From assembly GCA_900470965.1 (NCBI GenBank), contig UCCS01000142.1:1-40570 (forward strand): a stretch of 40,570 nt of DNA. Direction: 5' to 3'. Position numbers and translations under genes: made by a program. Source of the stretch: Hyphomicrobiales bacterium (GTDB taxonomy: Bacteria; Pseudomonadota; Alphaproteobacteria; Rhizobiales; Rhizobiaceae). The notes beneath the pieces are model-generated. The model was given only the letters and a program-made list of their open reading frames with translations. It was not told the origin of the DNA and ran no database searches. Below are positions 9,362 to 16,912 of the stretch, piece after piece. Position 1 is the stretch's first letter, and the number at the start of each line of letters is the position of its first letter.

Positions 9362-10234
9362 TCAGCTTGCAAAACGGCCTGCATCCGCACCGTAATAATT
9401 GAGATACCGGTCGGAAATGCTTGATATCGGCAACACGATCAGCACGTCGGTCGTGTTGAACGCCTGATCGACGACAGCGTGGGAGCCGACCATTGCGCCG
9501 AGGCGTAGGTAACCCTTGATGAGCGGCGGCAGCGCCATCAGCGCCCTTTTCGGGTTGACACCTTCAGCCGGCATCAGATCCATGTCGCGCGCCAGATGCG
9601 GCAGCGCGCCGACGGCCCATTCATCCTTGGCGAGTACGTTGTGATAGAGGAAGGAGAGAGCCAGCGCATGACTTTCCGGTTGAACACCCGGGAAGGAAGC
9701 GCAGCCGAACATGGCGCTCATGCCGTGCTTCAGCGCGTAAGCCCAATTGCCCTGCCAGAGCAGTTCGACGATGCGCTTGGTGCGGTATTCCGGCAAAACG
9801 CAGGAGCGACCGAGCTCCATGAAGCGCTTGTCGGGGTGGCGGGCAATGAGCTCGTTGATCGCAAATTCCGAAGCCGAGTAAAAACCGCCATTGGCCATGG
9901 CGACGTCCTGTCTGAGCAGGCGGTAGGTACCGACGATCTGGTCTTCGGCATCGCCCTCGATCGAGCGGTCGAGAACGAGGAGATGGTCGCAGAAGGCGTC
10001 ATAGGCATCGAAGTCCCGCTCGCGGCGCATGGCGTCCGCTGGCAGCTGAGCCTTCATTTCCTCGACGAAAACGCGGTAGCGCACGGCCTGCGCGGCATCG
10101 ATCTCACGCGCGCTGCGGGCAAGGCGGGTCTCTAAATTGCCGATGCGGCCGAGAATATCGCCTTCCTTCGGTGCGGCCGTCGATGGCCGAGCGGTCTCGG
10201 CAGTGGCGTCACAATTAAGGATGTCAACAGACAT
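9362..10234 (-). CDS. olsB: OlsB, L-ornithine N(alpha)-acyltransferase of ornithine-lipid synthesis
   Basis: OlsB transfers a 3-hydroxyacyl chain from acyl carrier protein to the alpha-amino group of ornithine, giving lyso-ornithine lipid, which OlsA then acylates. The 290-residue protein has the family's GNAT-like core: AAQAVRYRVFVEEM (near 48-61), DHLLVLD, IVGTYRLLRQ, FMELGRSCVLPEYRTKRIVE and the late MALPPLIKGYLRLGA. It has no membrane segment, as expected for the soluble OlsB. GGGAGA precedes the ATG by 6 nt. A Pho-box-like direct repeat lies about 50 nt upstream (10283-10300), which suggests control by phosphate limitation. olsA is not in the window. Confidence 0.93.
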   Translation of the reverse strand: MSVDILNCDATAETARPSTAAPKEGDILGRIGNLETRLARSAREIDAAQAVRYRVFVEEMKAQLPADAMRRERDFDAYDAFCDHLLVLDRSIEGDAEDQIVGTYRLLRQDVAMANGGFYSASEFAINELIARHPDKRFMELGRSCVLPEYRTKRIVELLWQGNWAYALKHGMSAMFGCASFPGVQPESHALALSFLYHNVLAKDEWAVGALPHLARDMDLMPAEGVNPKRALMALPPLIKGYLRLGAMVGSHAVVDQAFNTTDVLIVLPISSISDRYLNYYGADAGRFAS

Positions 10235-10267
10235 GGCGATTCTCCCGTCTCCGGCCTATCACACGCC

Positions 10268-10300
10268 ATAAAACACTTATGTACGACAGGAAAGTGACAT
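10268..10300 (-). promoter_or_regulatory. Candidate Pho box and promoter of olsB
   Basis: On the minus strand, ATGTCAC (10300-10294), four bases TTTC and CTGTCGT (10289-10283) form two 7-mers with an 11-bp period, matching the PhoB consensus CTGTCAT-N4-CTGTCAT at 11 of 14 positions. Nine bases later comes TTTTAT (10273-10268), a fair -10 box, at about the distance used in PhoB-activated promoters. Transcription would start near 10261, leaving a leader of about 27 nt. The match was made by eye. Ornithine-lipid formation is known to rise under phosphate limitation in S. meliloti, which fits. Confidence 0.55.
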
Positions 10301-10342
10301 ACCGAATTTGTGCACGCAAGAAACGTGCCGTTTTCCCCAGCT

Positions 10343-12577
10343 TTAGCGCGCCTCAGCCCGGCGGGCTGAAAGAGCAACAACCGCCTGTACTTCGGTGAGC
10401 AGCCTGACCGGATCCACCGGTTTCACCATGACGCGATTGGCGCCGTTGAGCAAGACCTGTCGCCGCGATTCGTCGCTCTTGTCCGCAGTCAAAACGATGA
10501 CCGGAACCGGCTGAAGATCGAGCCTTCGTTCGTGCCCGCGCAGGCGTCCGAGCATGTCGATACCGTTGCCGCCGGGCATGGAGAGATCGCTGATGATAAT
10601 ATCGGGCCTGTCGTCACCAAGCGCACAATCGAGCAGAGTTTCGAAATCATCCACATGCCTGACGGAGTGGCCGCCTTTTTCCAGCATGACGCGTACCAGC
10701 ATGGCGTTGATCGGATCGTCCTCGCCCAGGAGGACGGAAAGGCCGTTGCCCACCGCCGTCCGTTCTGCAATGGACGGGCCGAGGCCGGGCTGGTTGTCGT
10801 TCAGAGCATCGCGCTTCTCCATGCCACGCATGCGTCCGCGCAGCACGTCGATCAGCGACTGCTCGCGCAGCGGCCGGATCAGCCACGCATCGAAGAGGTC
10901 GAGCGAATAGGAGTTACGCTCTTCCGGATTGACGAGCAGCACCTTGCGCAGGCCGAGTGCCGCGATCTCCGTGCGATCGGCGATATGCAGCGAGAATTCC
11001 TCGGACATGCGGTGATCGACGATGATATCGGTCGGCCGGTCGCCGCTGCGGGCGAGGGCCAGCAGGCTCTCGCGCGCCGCCTCGCCGCCAGCGACGAGGT
11101 GGTAGCGCCCGCCGAGCGTCGTGATCGTCTCGGCAATCGCCGTGCGCGCTGCACCCGCCGGGGCAAGCAGCACGATGCTGTTTCCCGCCAGCAGTGCATT
11201 CCTGGTGGCTTTATCCTCTTCCGAAAGTTCGACGGGGAAGCGAATGGTGAACTGGCTGCCCCTGCCCCTCTCGCTTGCAACTGTCAGCGAACCGTCGAAT
11301 TCACGCATGATGCGGGCGGAGATTGCAAGGCCGAGGCCTGTGCCGTTGCTCTTCTGGGCAAGCGAGCCGCCCTGTTCGAATTCCCCGAATATGCGCGCCT
11401 GTTCCTCCGCCGTCATGCCAGGCCCGGTATCGTTGACGGTAATCGACAGCTCGCCAGCTGCCCTGGAGACACGGATGAAGACGCCGCCGGTCTGCGTGAA
11501 TTTCACCGCATTGCCGATGACATTGAAAAGCACCTGCCGCAGCCGCGCCGGATCGAAGCTCATCAGCTCCGGCACATCGGCAGAGACCGTAGCGCCGATC
11601 TCGATACCCTTTTCATGGGCGCGGTGCGCCAGCATTTCCACGACGCTTTCGACGAGCTTGCGCAGCGATTCCGATCTCGGGCGGAGTTCGAAACGGCCGA
11701 CCTCGATGGTGGAGAAGTCGAGCAGATCCTCGACCAGCTGCGTCAGCGCATGGCCGGACTGGCGGATGCTGGTCAGATAGTTCTGCTGTTCCTGCGTCAG
11801 CTTCGTTTCAGAAATCAGATGCGCCATGCCGAGAATGCCTGACAGAGGCGTGCGGATTTCGTGGCTAACCGTGGCGAGCAGCCGCGATTTGGCGGCGCTG
11901 TTATATTCTGCCTTCTGCCGTGCCTCCTCGCGGCTTTCGGCGGCAAGCCGCTCTTCGGTCACGTCGCGCGCGATGCTCTGCAGAAGCAGGCGTCCGTTTG
12001 CCGGATCACGGGTCACGACATCGTGCCAGAGAAAGATGCGCTGTCCTGCCGGTGTCGAAATCTCCACATCGTATCGATGCGGCTGCGGGCCAGGACGGAA
12101 GGCAAGGCCGATCTCCTCACAGGTCTGGCCTTCGGGTTTGGCGCGCCCGGTGAGGCTGCGGAACGTCTCGTTGGTGCTGATGATGCGCCGGTCCATCATG
12201 CGGGTGACGACGATATCGCCGAGCACGTCATGGACCGTGCCGAGCAGGCCGGTTGCATCGACGCGTTCCGTCGTCTCCGGGCTACGGCCGCCGGGCCGGT
12301 TTCCGTTCCTGAAAAGAAGGGCAAGATAGCCTGCAATCGCGGCGATCAGGATGAGGCCGAGGACTGCCATGAGCGGACCGCCCCAATGAGAAAGCAATAG
12401 CAGCAGGATCGCCGAAATGAGACCTGCTCCGCCGAGCCAATGAAAGAGCAATGGATGCACGGAGCGAAGGGTAGCCGGCGACGTCAATTCACCCGCCGTC
12501 CGGCCTCGATAGGCCCTAACGGCGGCTCCGCCGAATGCGGCGGACAATCGTTCCTGTAGCTGCGCCATACTCTGCAT
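10343..12577 (-). CDS. Membrane hybrid histidine kinase with PAS-like, kinase, degenerate receiver and receiver domains
   Basis: The 744 residues run in this order. Two membrane segments lie at about 47-63 and 68-90, followed by a PAS-like sensor (about 110-208). The dimerisation helix has LATVSHEIRTPLSG (phospho-acceptor H239). The ATPase has N356, DTGPGM (383-388) and GTGLGL (412-417). A receiver-like domain (about 465-580) keeps an Asp (D521) but lacks the paired acidic residues, reading VLLAPAGA instead. The final receiver is intact: E619-D620-D621, D664 in IISDLSMPG, and K719. It would therefore autophosphorylate and pass phosphate internally; the partner regulator or phosphotransferase is not encoded nearby. 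The start may be M1 or M4. It lies between lspA (55 bp upstream) and olsB (108 bp downstream). The signal is unknown. Confidence 0.92.
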   Translation of the reverse strand: MQSMAQLQERLSAAFGGAAVRAYRGRTAGELTSPATLRSVHPLLFHWLGGAGLISAILLLLLSHWGGPLMAVLGLILIAAIAGYLALLFRNGNRPGGRSPETTERVDATGLLGTVHDVLGDIVVTRMMDRRIISTNETFRSLTGRAKPEGQTCEEIGLAFRPGPQPHRYDVEISTPAGQRIFLWHDVVTRDPANGRLLLQSIARDVTEERLAAESREEARQKAEYNSAAKSRLLATVSHEIRTPLSGILGMAHLISETKLTQEQQNYLTSIRQSGHALTQLVEDLLDFSTIEVGRFELRPRSESLRKLVESVVEMLAHRAHEKGIEIGATVSADVPELMSFDPARLRQVLFNVIGNAVKFTQTGGVFIRVSRAAGELSITVNDTGPGMTAEEQARIFGEFEQGGSLAQKSNGTGLGLAISARIMREFDGSLTVASERGRGSQFTIRFPVELSEEDKATRNALLAGNSIVLLAPAGAARTAIAETITTLGGRYHLVAGGEAARESLLALARSGDRPTDIIVDHRMSEEFSLHIADRTEIAALGLRKVLLVNPEERNSYSLDLFDAWLIRPLREQSLIDVLRGRMRGMEKRDALNDNQPGLGPSIAERTAVGNGLSVLLGEDDPINAMLVRVMLEKGGHSVRHVDDFETLLDCALGDDRPDIIISDLSMPGGNGIDMLGRLRGHERRLDLQPVPVIVLTADKSDESRRQVLLNGANRVMVKPVDPVRLLTEVQAVVALSARRAEAR

Positions 12578-12632
12578 GCAGTTCAGCTAACATATTGCCC
12601 GTTCCGAATGTTTTCAGGAATCCGCTAAAAAT

Positions 12633-13139
12633 TTAGTGATCCGCCTTTTTCGGCTTCTGCAGCATCTCATCGAGAATGACGCAGCCGGCGCCGACAGTGA
12701 TGAAACTGTCAGCGAGATTGAATACGGCGAAAGACCAGGTTTCCGTGTGGAAGAGGATGTAGTCGATCACGTGGCCATAGGCGAAACGGTCGATGAGATT
12801 GCCGATCGCCCCCGCAATGATGAGCGCATAACCAAGATGCGCCAGCCAGCGGTCCTTCGCGGTGCGATGCCAGAGATAAAGCACGAAGGCGACGATGATC
12901 AGACGCATCCCCACGATGAACCAGCCGTCCATACCCGACAGCATCGAGAAGGCGACGCCGAGATTGTAGGTGCGGTAGAGCGCCAGCATCGGAATGACGG
13001 GAATCGCTTCCTGCAGCGGCAGGTAATGATCGACGGCGATCTTGACGATCTGGTCGAGGATGACGGCGATCACGATGAAGATCAGGATCGGCAGCGGTCG
13101 CGAGAAGAGCGCCGGGCGTGCGGTCGCAAGATCAGTCAT
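12633..13139 (-). CDS. lspA: Lipoprotein signal peptidase (signal peptidase II)
   Basis: LspA cuts the signal peptide from diacylglyceryl-modified prolipoproteins in the inner membrane. The 168-residue protein has four hydrophobic segments (about 16-33, 50-68, 72-90, 100-115 with a continuation near 140-158). It also has the two family boxes carrying the essential aspartates: GNLIDRFAYGHVIDYI (D117, D126) and FAVFNLADSFI (D144). The early ILDQIVK also fits. Its ATG overlaps the stop of the upstream RNA methyltransferase gene (13136-13139, ATGA), so the two are translationally coupled. Confidence 0.96.
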   Translation of the reverse strand: MTDLATARPALFSRPLPILIFIVIAVILDQIVKIAVDHYLPLQEAIPVIPMLALYRTYNLGVAFSMLSGMDGWFIVGMRLIIVAFVLYLWHRTAKDRWLAHLGYALIIAGAIGNLIDRFAYGHVIDYILFHTETWSFAVFNLADSFITVGAGCVILDEMLQKPKKADH

Positions 13140-13993
13140 TTGCCCTCGGACAGTGAGAGGAGATGGCGGCGTGCCTCGAAAAGCATGACGGCGGTGGCAA
13201 CGGCGAGATTGAGGGAATCGGCGCGGCCCTGCTGGGGAATGCGGGCAAGCGCATCGGCTTCCTTGGCAAGCTGGTCCGGCAGGCCGGATTGTTCGTTGCC
13301 CATCAACAGCACGACCGGTTTTTTCTTGTAATCGATCGTGCGGTAATCGACCGAGCCGGCAAGGTGGGTCGCAACAACGGAAACGCCGGCATGCTTCTTC
13401 CAGGCGGTGAATTCCTCTGCCGTCGCATGGGCAACCGGAACGGCAAAGACCGAGCCCATGGTGGCCCGCACCGTTTCCAGCGAGAAGGGATCGGTCGTCT
13501 CGCCGACAAGGATGACGCCAGAAGCCCCGGCCGCATCGGCCGTGCGGATGATCGTTCCTAGATTGCCGGGATCGCGCACGCGGTCGAGCGCTACCCAGGT
13601 TTCGCCATCCTTCGGCCTGATATCCCTAAGCTTCGCCCAGCGTGTTTCGAAAATGCCGACCACCATCTGCGGATTGTCGCGCCGAGTGATGGAGGAAATC
13701 ACCTTTTCGTTGACCTCGAGCACGAGCCCACCGGATGCGACGGTCTTTGCTGCCATCTGTTCGACCAGCGGCTTGCCCTTGGCGGCCTTGGCATAGACGA
13801 GTGTACGGATCGTCCAGCCGAGCTCGATCGCATCGATGACGAGCTTCAGCCCTTCGGCCATGAAGGTGCCGCTCTCTTCGCGCGACTTCTTGTTGGTCAG
13901 CGCCTTGATGTCCTTGATGATCGGATTGGCAAGCGAGGTGACTTCCTTCACCTGCCCGACCTTGCGAGGGCCGCGATCGTGGAATTCGTTCAT
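13136..13993 (-). CDS. TrmH/SpoU-family RNA 2'-O-methyltransferase
   Basis: The 285-residue protein has the three SpoU (SPOUT-knot) motifs: VALDRVRDPGNLGTIIRTAD (134-153), VVLLMGNEQSGLP (227-239) and RIPQQGRADSLNLAVATAVM (251-270). The N-terminal 110 residues (VTSLANPIIKDIKAL, FMAEGLKLVIDA) resemble the L30e-like substrate-binding domain found in RlmB/TsnR-type enzymes. It probably methylates a ribose in 23S rRNA, but the exact nucleotide cannot be read from sequence. Both ends overlap neighbours by ATGA: the upstream methyltransferase gene at 13990-13993 and lspA at 13136-13139. Confidence 0.92.
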   Translation of the reverse strand: MNEFHDRGPRKVGQVKEVTSLANPIIKDIKALTNKKSREESGTFMAEGLKLVIDAIELGWTIRTLVYAKAAKGKPLVEQMAAKTVASGGLVLEVNEKVISSITRRDNPQMVVGIFETRWAKLRDIRPKDGETWVALDRVRDPGNLGTIIRTADAAGASGVILVGETTDPFSLETVRATMGSVFAVPVAHATAEEFTAWKKHAGVSVVATHLAGSVDYRTIDYKKKPVVLLMGNEQSGLPDQLAKEADALARIPQQGRADSLNLAVATAVMLFEARRHLLSLSEGK

Positions 13994-15087
13994 TTCGGCA
14001 CCCAGCGGGAAAAGAGAGATGTGGAGAGTGCGCGGCCCGGCGTCTTGCGGTCGAGGCCACCCTCGCGGATGACGAGTTCCCCTGACTCGACGACGCCGCC
14101 TGCGCCGCGCATCGTCTCGCGCATCAGTTCATGGATGGAATAGAAGCTTGCCCGGATCGAATAGGCCGTCAGCACGAGGCCAACCGCCTTCGGCGACAGG
14201 ATCTCGCGGCAGATATCCAGCATCAACGGCAGGTGCTCGAAAAGGTGCCAGACCTCGCCATTCGGACCGCGGCCGAATTTCGGCGGGTCGGTGAGGATAA
14301 TGTCGTACTGGCTGCCGCGCCGTTCCTCACGCAGGATGAATTTCATCGCATCTTCGCAGATCCAGCGGATCGGCAGCTTTTCCATGCGTCCCAACGCCTG
14401 GTTCTCACGCGCCCAGCCGATCGCCTTCTTCGAGGCATCGACATGGGTGACTTCCGCACCGGCAGCCGCGGCGACCAGCGAGGCAACGCCCGTATAACCG
14501 AAAAGGTTCAGCACCTTCAGCGGCCGTCCGGCGCTTTCCACCTGTTGTTTCATCCAGCTCCAGTGAACGATCTGCTCTGGAAAGACCCCGACATGCCGGA
14601 AAGAGGTGAAGCGGCCGAAGAAATCGACGCCGAGCAGGTTGAGCGGCCAGGTTTCGCCAAGCGCTTCCTTCGGAAAACGCCAGCGGCCGGTGCCTTCTTC
14701 ATCCGTATCGCCGGTGAAGGCAGCATCGACCTTCTCCCAGACATGGGCGGGCAGCGACGGCTGCCAAAGTGCCTGTCCCTCGGGCCGCACGATCCGATAG
14801 GGGCCGTACTGTTCAAGCTTCTGACCGTTGCCGCTGTCGATCAGATGGAAATCGCCGGCACCCGTCGATTCGAGGATGACAGGCACGCGCTCTGCAGGCC
14901 GCTCGCCGTGGCGCGCAGTCAGCGGGCGTTCTATTACCGCTGGAACGGCTGCCGGTGGGCGCTGTTCGCGCGCTGGTGTCGCCTTAGCGGGCGTCTTTTC
15001 CGGCTTTGCAGGCCGCACATCGGAGCGGCGTCCGCCGGAAGGGCCTGTCGCTACCTTCGCGCCAGGCCGGCGTTCTCTTTGTTTCAA
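13990..15087 (-). CDS. RlmI/RlmK-like class I SAM methyltransferase with basic N-terminal extension
   Basis: Residues about 70-365 form a Rossmann methyltransferase of the type found in RlmI/RlmK C-terminal parts. Motif I is VLNLFGYTGVASLVAAAAGA (192-211), the acidic residue sits in THVDASKKAI, and the catalytic-type motif is ILTDPPKFGRGP (264-275). The first 60 residues are Arg/Pro/Ala-rich and low in complexity (MKQRERRPGAKVATG and onward), without a visible PUA domain. rRNA cytosine methylation is the likely activity by family, but the target is unproven. The gene heads a three-gene overlapping row with the SpoU methyltransferase and lspA. Confidence 0.88.
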   Translation of the reverse strand: MKQRERRPGAKVATGPSGGRRSDVRPAKPEKTPAKATPAREQRPPAAVPAVIERPLTARHGERPAERVPVILESTGAGDFHLIDSGNGQKLEQYGPYRIVRPEGQALWQPSLPAHVWEKVDAAFTGDTDEEGTGRWRFPKEALGETWPLNLLGVDFFGRFTSFRHVGVFPEQIVHWSWMKQQVESAGRPLKVLNLFGYTGVASLVAAAAGAEVTHVDASKKAIGWARENQALGRMEKLPIRWICEDAMKFILREERRGSQYDIILTDPPKFGRGPNGEVWHLFEHLPLMLDICREILSPKAVGLVLTAYSIRASFYSIHELMRETMRGAGGVVESGELVIREGGLDRKTPGRALSTSLFSRWVPK

Positions 15088-15170
15088 CGTGGTCTTCCGC
15101 GTCTTAATTCAATTGAGCCAGTGCAAATAGCATTCCGCCCGACCTTGGCAAAGCGCTTTCCCGCTATGAT

Positions 15171-15183
15171 ATGGTCAGACCAT
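15171..15183. promoter_or_regulatory. Perfect palindrome ATGGTC-A-GACCAT, candidate GntR-type operator
   Basis: ATGGTCAGACCAT is a perfect 6-bp inverted repeat around one base. The core TGGTCAGACCA has the TGGT-N3-ACCA shape of operators bound by FadR-branch GntR regulators. It lies 18 bp before the CoxG-like start codon, in the 114-bp gap between divergent genes, where a bound repressor would block the plus-strand gene. No regulator gene is adjacent, so this is a pattern match only. Confidence 0.4.
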
Positions 15184-15201
15184 GGAAATGGGGAATTGCT
15201 G

Positions 15202-15654
15202 ATGGATCTGATCGGGGAGGAACGCATCGCCGCGCGGCGGGATGTTGTATGGGCGGCCATGAACGATCCTGATATCATCAGGCAATGCATTCCCGGCTGC
15301 CAGAGCGTGGAAAAGCTGTCGCCCACGCAATTCCTCGCAACCGTCAAAGTCGGCTTCGGCCTGTTTTCTGTGACGTTCCACGGCGAGATCAAGCTTTCGA
15401 ATGTCGATGCGCCGCGCAGTTACACCATCGCCGCGGAAGGGCGGGGCGGCATTGCTGGCTTTGCCAGGGGCGAAGCCGATGTCACCTTGGTGGATGAGGG
15501 GCTGCACACCCTGCTGCGTTATAGTGCGGACGGCGATACGGGTGGCCGGATTGCCGAGCTCGGCGGCCGGCTGATCCGCACCACGCTGGAAAAGCTCGCG
15601 CGACGCTTCTGGGGGAGCTTCAATGCGGCCGTCATCGAAAAGGCCGCAGGCTAG
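15202..15654 (+). CDS. CoxG-like protein (SRPBCC/START fold)
   Basis: The 150-residue product fits the CoxG family: an N-terminal ERIAARRDVVWAAMNDPDII, then QCIPGCQSVEKLS, the central VGFGLFSVTFHGEIKL and a C-terminal IAELGGRLIRTTLEKLARRF. In carboxydotrophs CoxG helps anchor CO dehydrogenase to the membrane. Here there are no cox large, medium or small subunit genes nearby, so a general ligand-binding or membrane-recruiting role is more likely. The ATG at 15202 has GGGGA 7 nt upstream. The same frame stays open far upstream (to 14131), but that part is antisense to the methyltransferase gene and has no family match. A GNAT gene follows 45 bp later. Confidence 0.88.
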   Translation: MDLIGEERIAARRDVVWAAMNDPDIIRQCIPGCQSVEKLSPTQFLATVKVGFGLFSVTFHGEIKLSNVDAPRSYTIAAEGRGGIAGFARGEADVTLVDEGLHTLLRYSADGDTGGRIAELGGRLIRTTLEKLARRFWGSFNAAVIEKAAG

Positions 15655-15699
15655 GCACATGGGCTTGGCATCCTCCTTAATCCCTTTTACGCAAGACCG

Positions 15700-16143
15700 A
15701 TGACCTGGAAAATCCGACCCAATTGCGCCGAAGACGTGACGCAGCTTGCCGACATCTACCTGTCTGTCCGGCGCCAGACCTTCACCTGGGTTGATCCCGG
15801 CAAGTTTCATCGGGAGGATTTTGCCGCCCATACCAACGGCGAGGTCGTTTCCGTCTGCGAGGCACTCGACGGGAAGATCGCCGGTTTTATCTCGATCTGG
15901 GCGGCGGATGATTTCATCCACATGCTCTATATCCTGCCCGAATTCCAGGGCAAAGGCGCGGGAACCGCCCTGCTGCAATCGCTCCCCGGCTGGCCAGAGC
16001 ATAACTATCGGCTGAAATGTCTCGTCAACAACCGCGACGCCAAGGCCTTCTATCTGGCACATGGCTTTCAGGTCACCGGCAGAGGCGCCTCACCCGAAGG
16101 CGATTATGAAGAGCTGAGTTTCACCCCGGCGCCAGTGGAATAA
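15700..16143 (+). CDS. GNAT-family N-acetyltransferase
   Basis: The 147-residue protein is a single GNAT domain. It opens with WKIRPNCAEDVTQLADIY. The beta-4/alpha-3 acetyl-CoA loop is MLYILPEFQGKGAGTALLQS (P-loop Q83-G-K-G-A-G88), and it ends with NRDAKAFYLAHGFQVTGRG, the usual beta-5/alpha-4 region. The acceptor (small molecule or protein N-terminus) cannot be told. It is convergent with the LapA-like gene, with only 6 bp between the stops and no obvious terminator. Confidence 0.9.
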   Translation: MTWKIRPNCAEDVTQLADIYLSVRRQTFTWVDPGKFHREDFAAHTNGEVVSVCEALDGKIAGFISIWAADDFIHMLYILPEFQGKGAGTALLQSLPGWPEHNYRLKCLVNNRDAKAFYLAHGFQVTGRGASPEGDYEELSFTPAPVE

Positions 16144-16149
16144 CGGCAA

Positions 16150-16482
16150 TCATCGCGAGGGCAACTGCCCGACGATCTCTTCCGCGCGCGTCTTGTGACG
16201 ATCTGCTTCGCCCTGCCAGCGGATAGCCTCCTTGGCTTCGACGCGTGCGCGCTTGCGGTGCTTGCCCTGGTTGAACCAGGTCGCAGCAGAGCCCACCAGC
16301 ATGCCGATGATGAAAGCGATCAGCAGGAAAACGAAGAAAGGCGCGGCCAGGGAAAGAACCTGATCCTCCGGCCGGAACGGATTGAAGGCAAGCGTTACAC
16401 TCTGCCGGTTGGCGACGCAGAAGATGATCAGGATGACGCCAAGCGGCAGCAAAATCAAAAGGTTGATGATCTTCTTGGTCAT
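16150..16482 (-). CDS. LapA-like (DUF1049) small inner-membrane protein
   Basis: The 110-residue protein has two hydrophobic segments (about 5-24 and 45-69). Between them is the family's short loop CVANRQSVTLAFNPF, and after them a basic helical tail (QGKHRKRARVEAKEA). This is the layout of DUF1049/LapA proteins, which in E. coli act in lipopolysaccharide assembly with LapB. No lapB is adjacent here. It lies 100 bp after ihfB on the same strand. In several Rhizobiales genomes I recall a trp gene following this ihfB-lapA pair; here the next gene is a convergent GNAT. Confidence 0.85.
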   Translation of the reverse strand: MTKKIINLLILLPLGVILIIFCVANRQSVTLAFNPFRPEDQVLSLAAPFFVFLLIAFIIGMLVGSAATWFNQGKHRKRARVEAKEAIRWQGEADRHKTRAEEIVGQLPSR

Positions 16483-16582
16483 GTCGGTCTCCGCGCCGGT
16501 TTAGCGAAGGCAAGCTTCGTTGACGCCAGAATAGAAGTGCGGCGGAGAAGTTCAAGTGCGGCTTGATGCCTGATGCCGAGGA

Positions 16583-16882
16583 TCAATCCTCTTCGTCGGC
16601 TTGTCCGGGGTTCAGGCGCTCGCGCAGTTCCTTGCCGGTCTTGAAGAAGGGGACCCACTTCTCCTCGACGAAGACCGTATCGCCGGTGCGCGGGTTGCGG
16701 CCGGAACGGGAAGGGCGGTTCTTTACGGAAAATGCACCGAAGCCGCGCAGTTCGACGCGGTTGCCGGCGGCAAGCGCATCAGTGATCTCGTCGAGGACCG
16801 CATTGACGATATTTTCAACATCGCGGTGGTAGAGATGCGGATTGCGTGCCGCAACAATCTGCACCAATTCGGACTTGATCAC
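16583..16882 (-). CDS. ihfB: Integration host factor beta subunit
   Basis: IHF-beta pairs with IHF-alpha to bend DNA at specific sites, assisting sigma-54 promoters, replication and recombination. The 99-residue protein has the HU/IHF order: MIKSELVQIVAARNPHLYHR, VENIVNAVLDEITDALAAG, VELRGFGAFSVKNRPSR and the DNA-intercalating arm GRNPRTGD (P64), then VPFFKTGKELRERLN. The start is GTG at 16882 with a strong AAGGGGG 6 nt upstream. It follows sppA by 30 bp and precedes the LapA-like gene. Confidence 0.97.
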   Translation of the reverse strand: MIKSELVQIVAARNPHLYHRDVENIVNAVLDEITDALAAGNRVELRGFGAFSVKNRPSRSGRNPRTGDTVFVEEKWVPFFKTGKELRERLNPGQADEED

Positions 16883-16912
16883 GGTCGCCCCCTTAAATTA
16901 TTGATTTCTTGT

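Noticed and set aside
10532..11842. Plus-strand open frame of 436 codons opposite the hybrid kinase
   Set aside because: Shadow of the kinase; composition and lack of motifs do not support a protein.
14131..15201. A 357-codon N-terminal extension of the CoxG-like protein
   Set aside because: It lies antisense to the methyltransferase gene; the CoxG fold begins exactly at the ATG at 15202, which has its own ribosome binding site.
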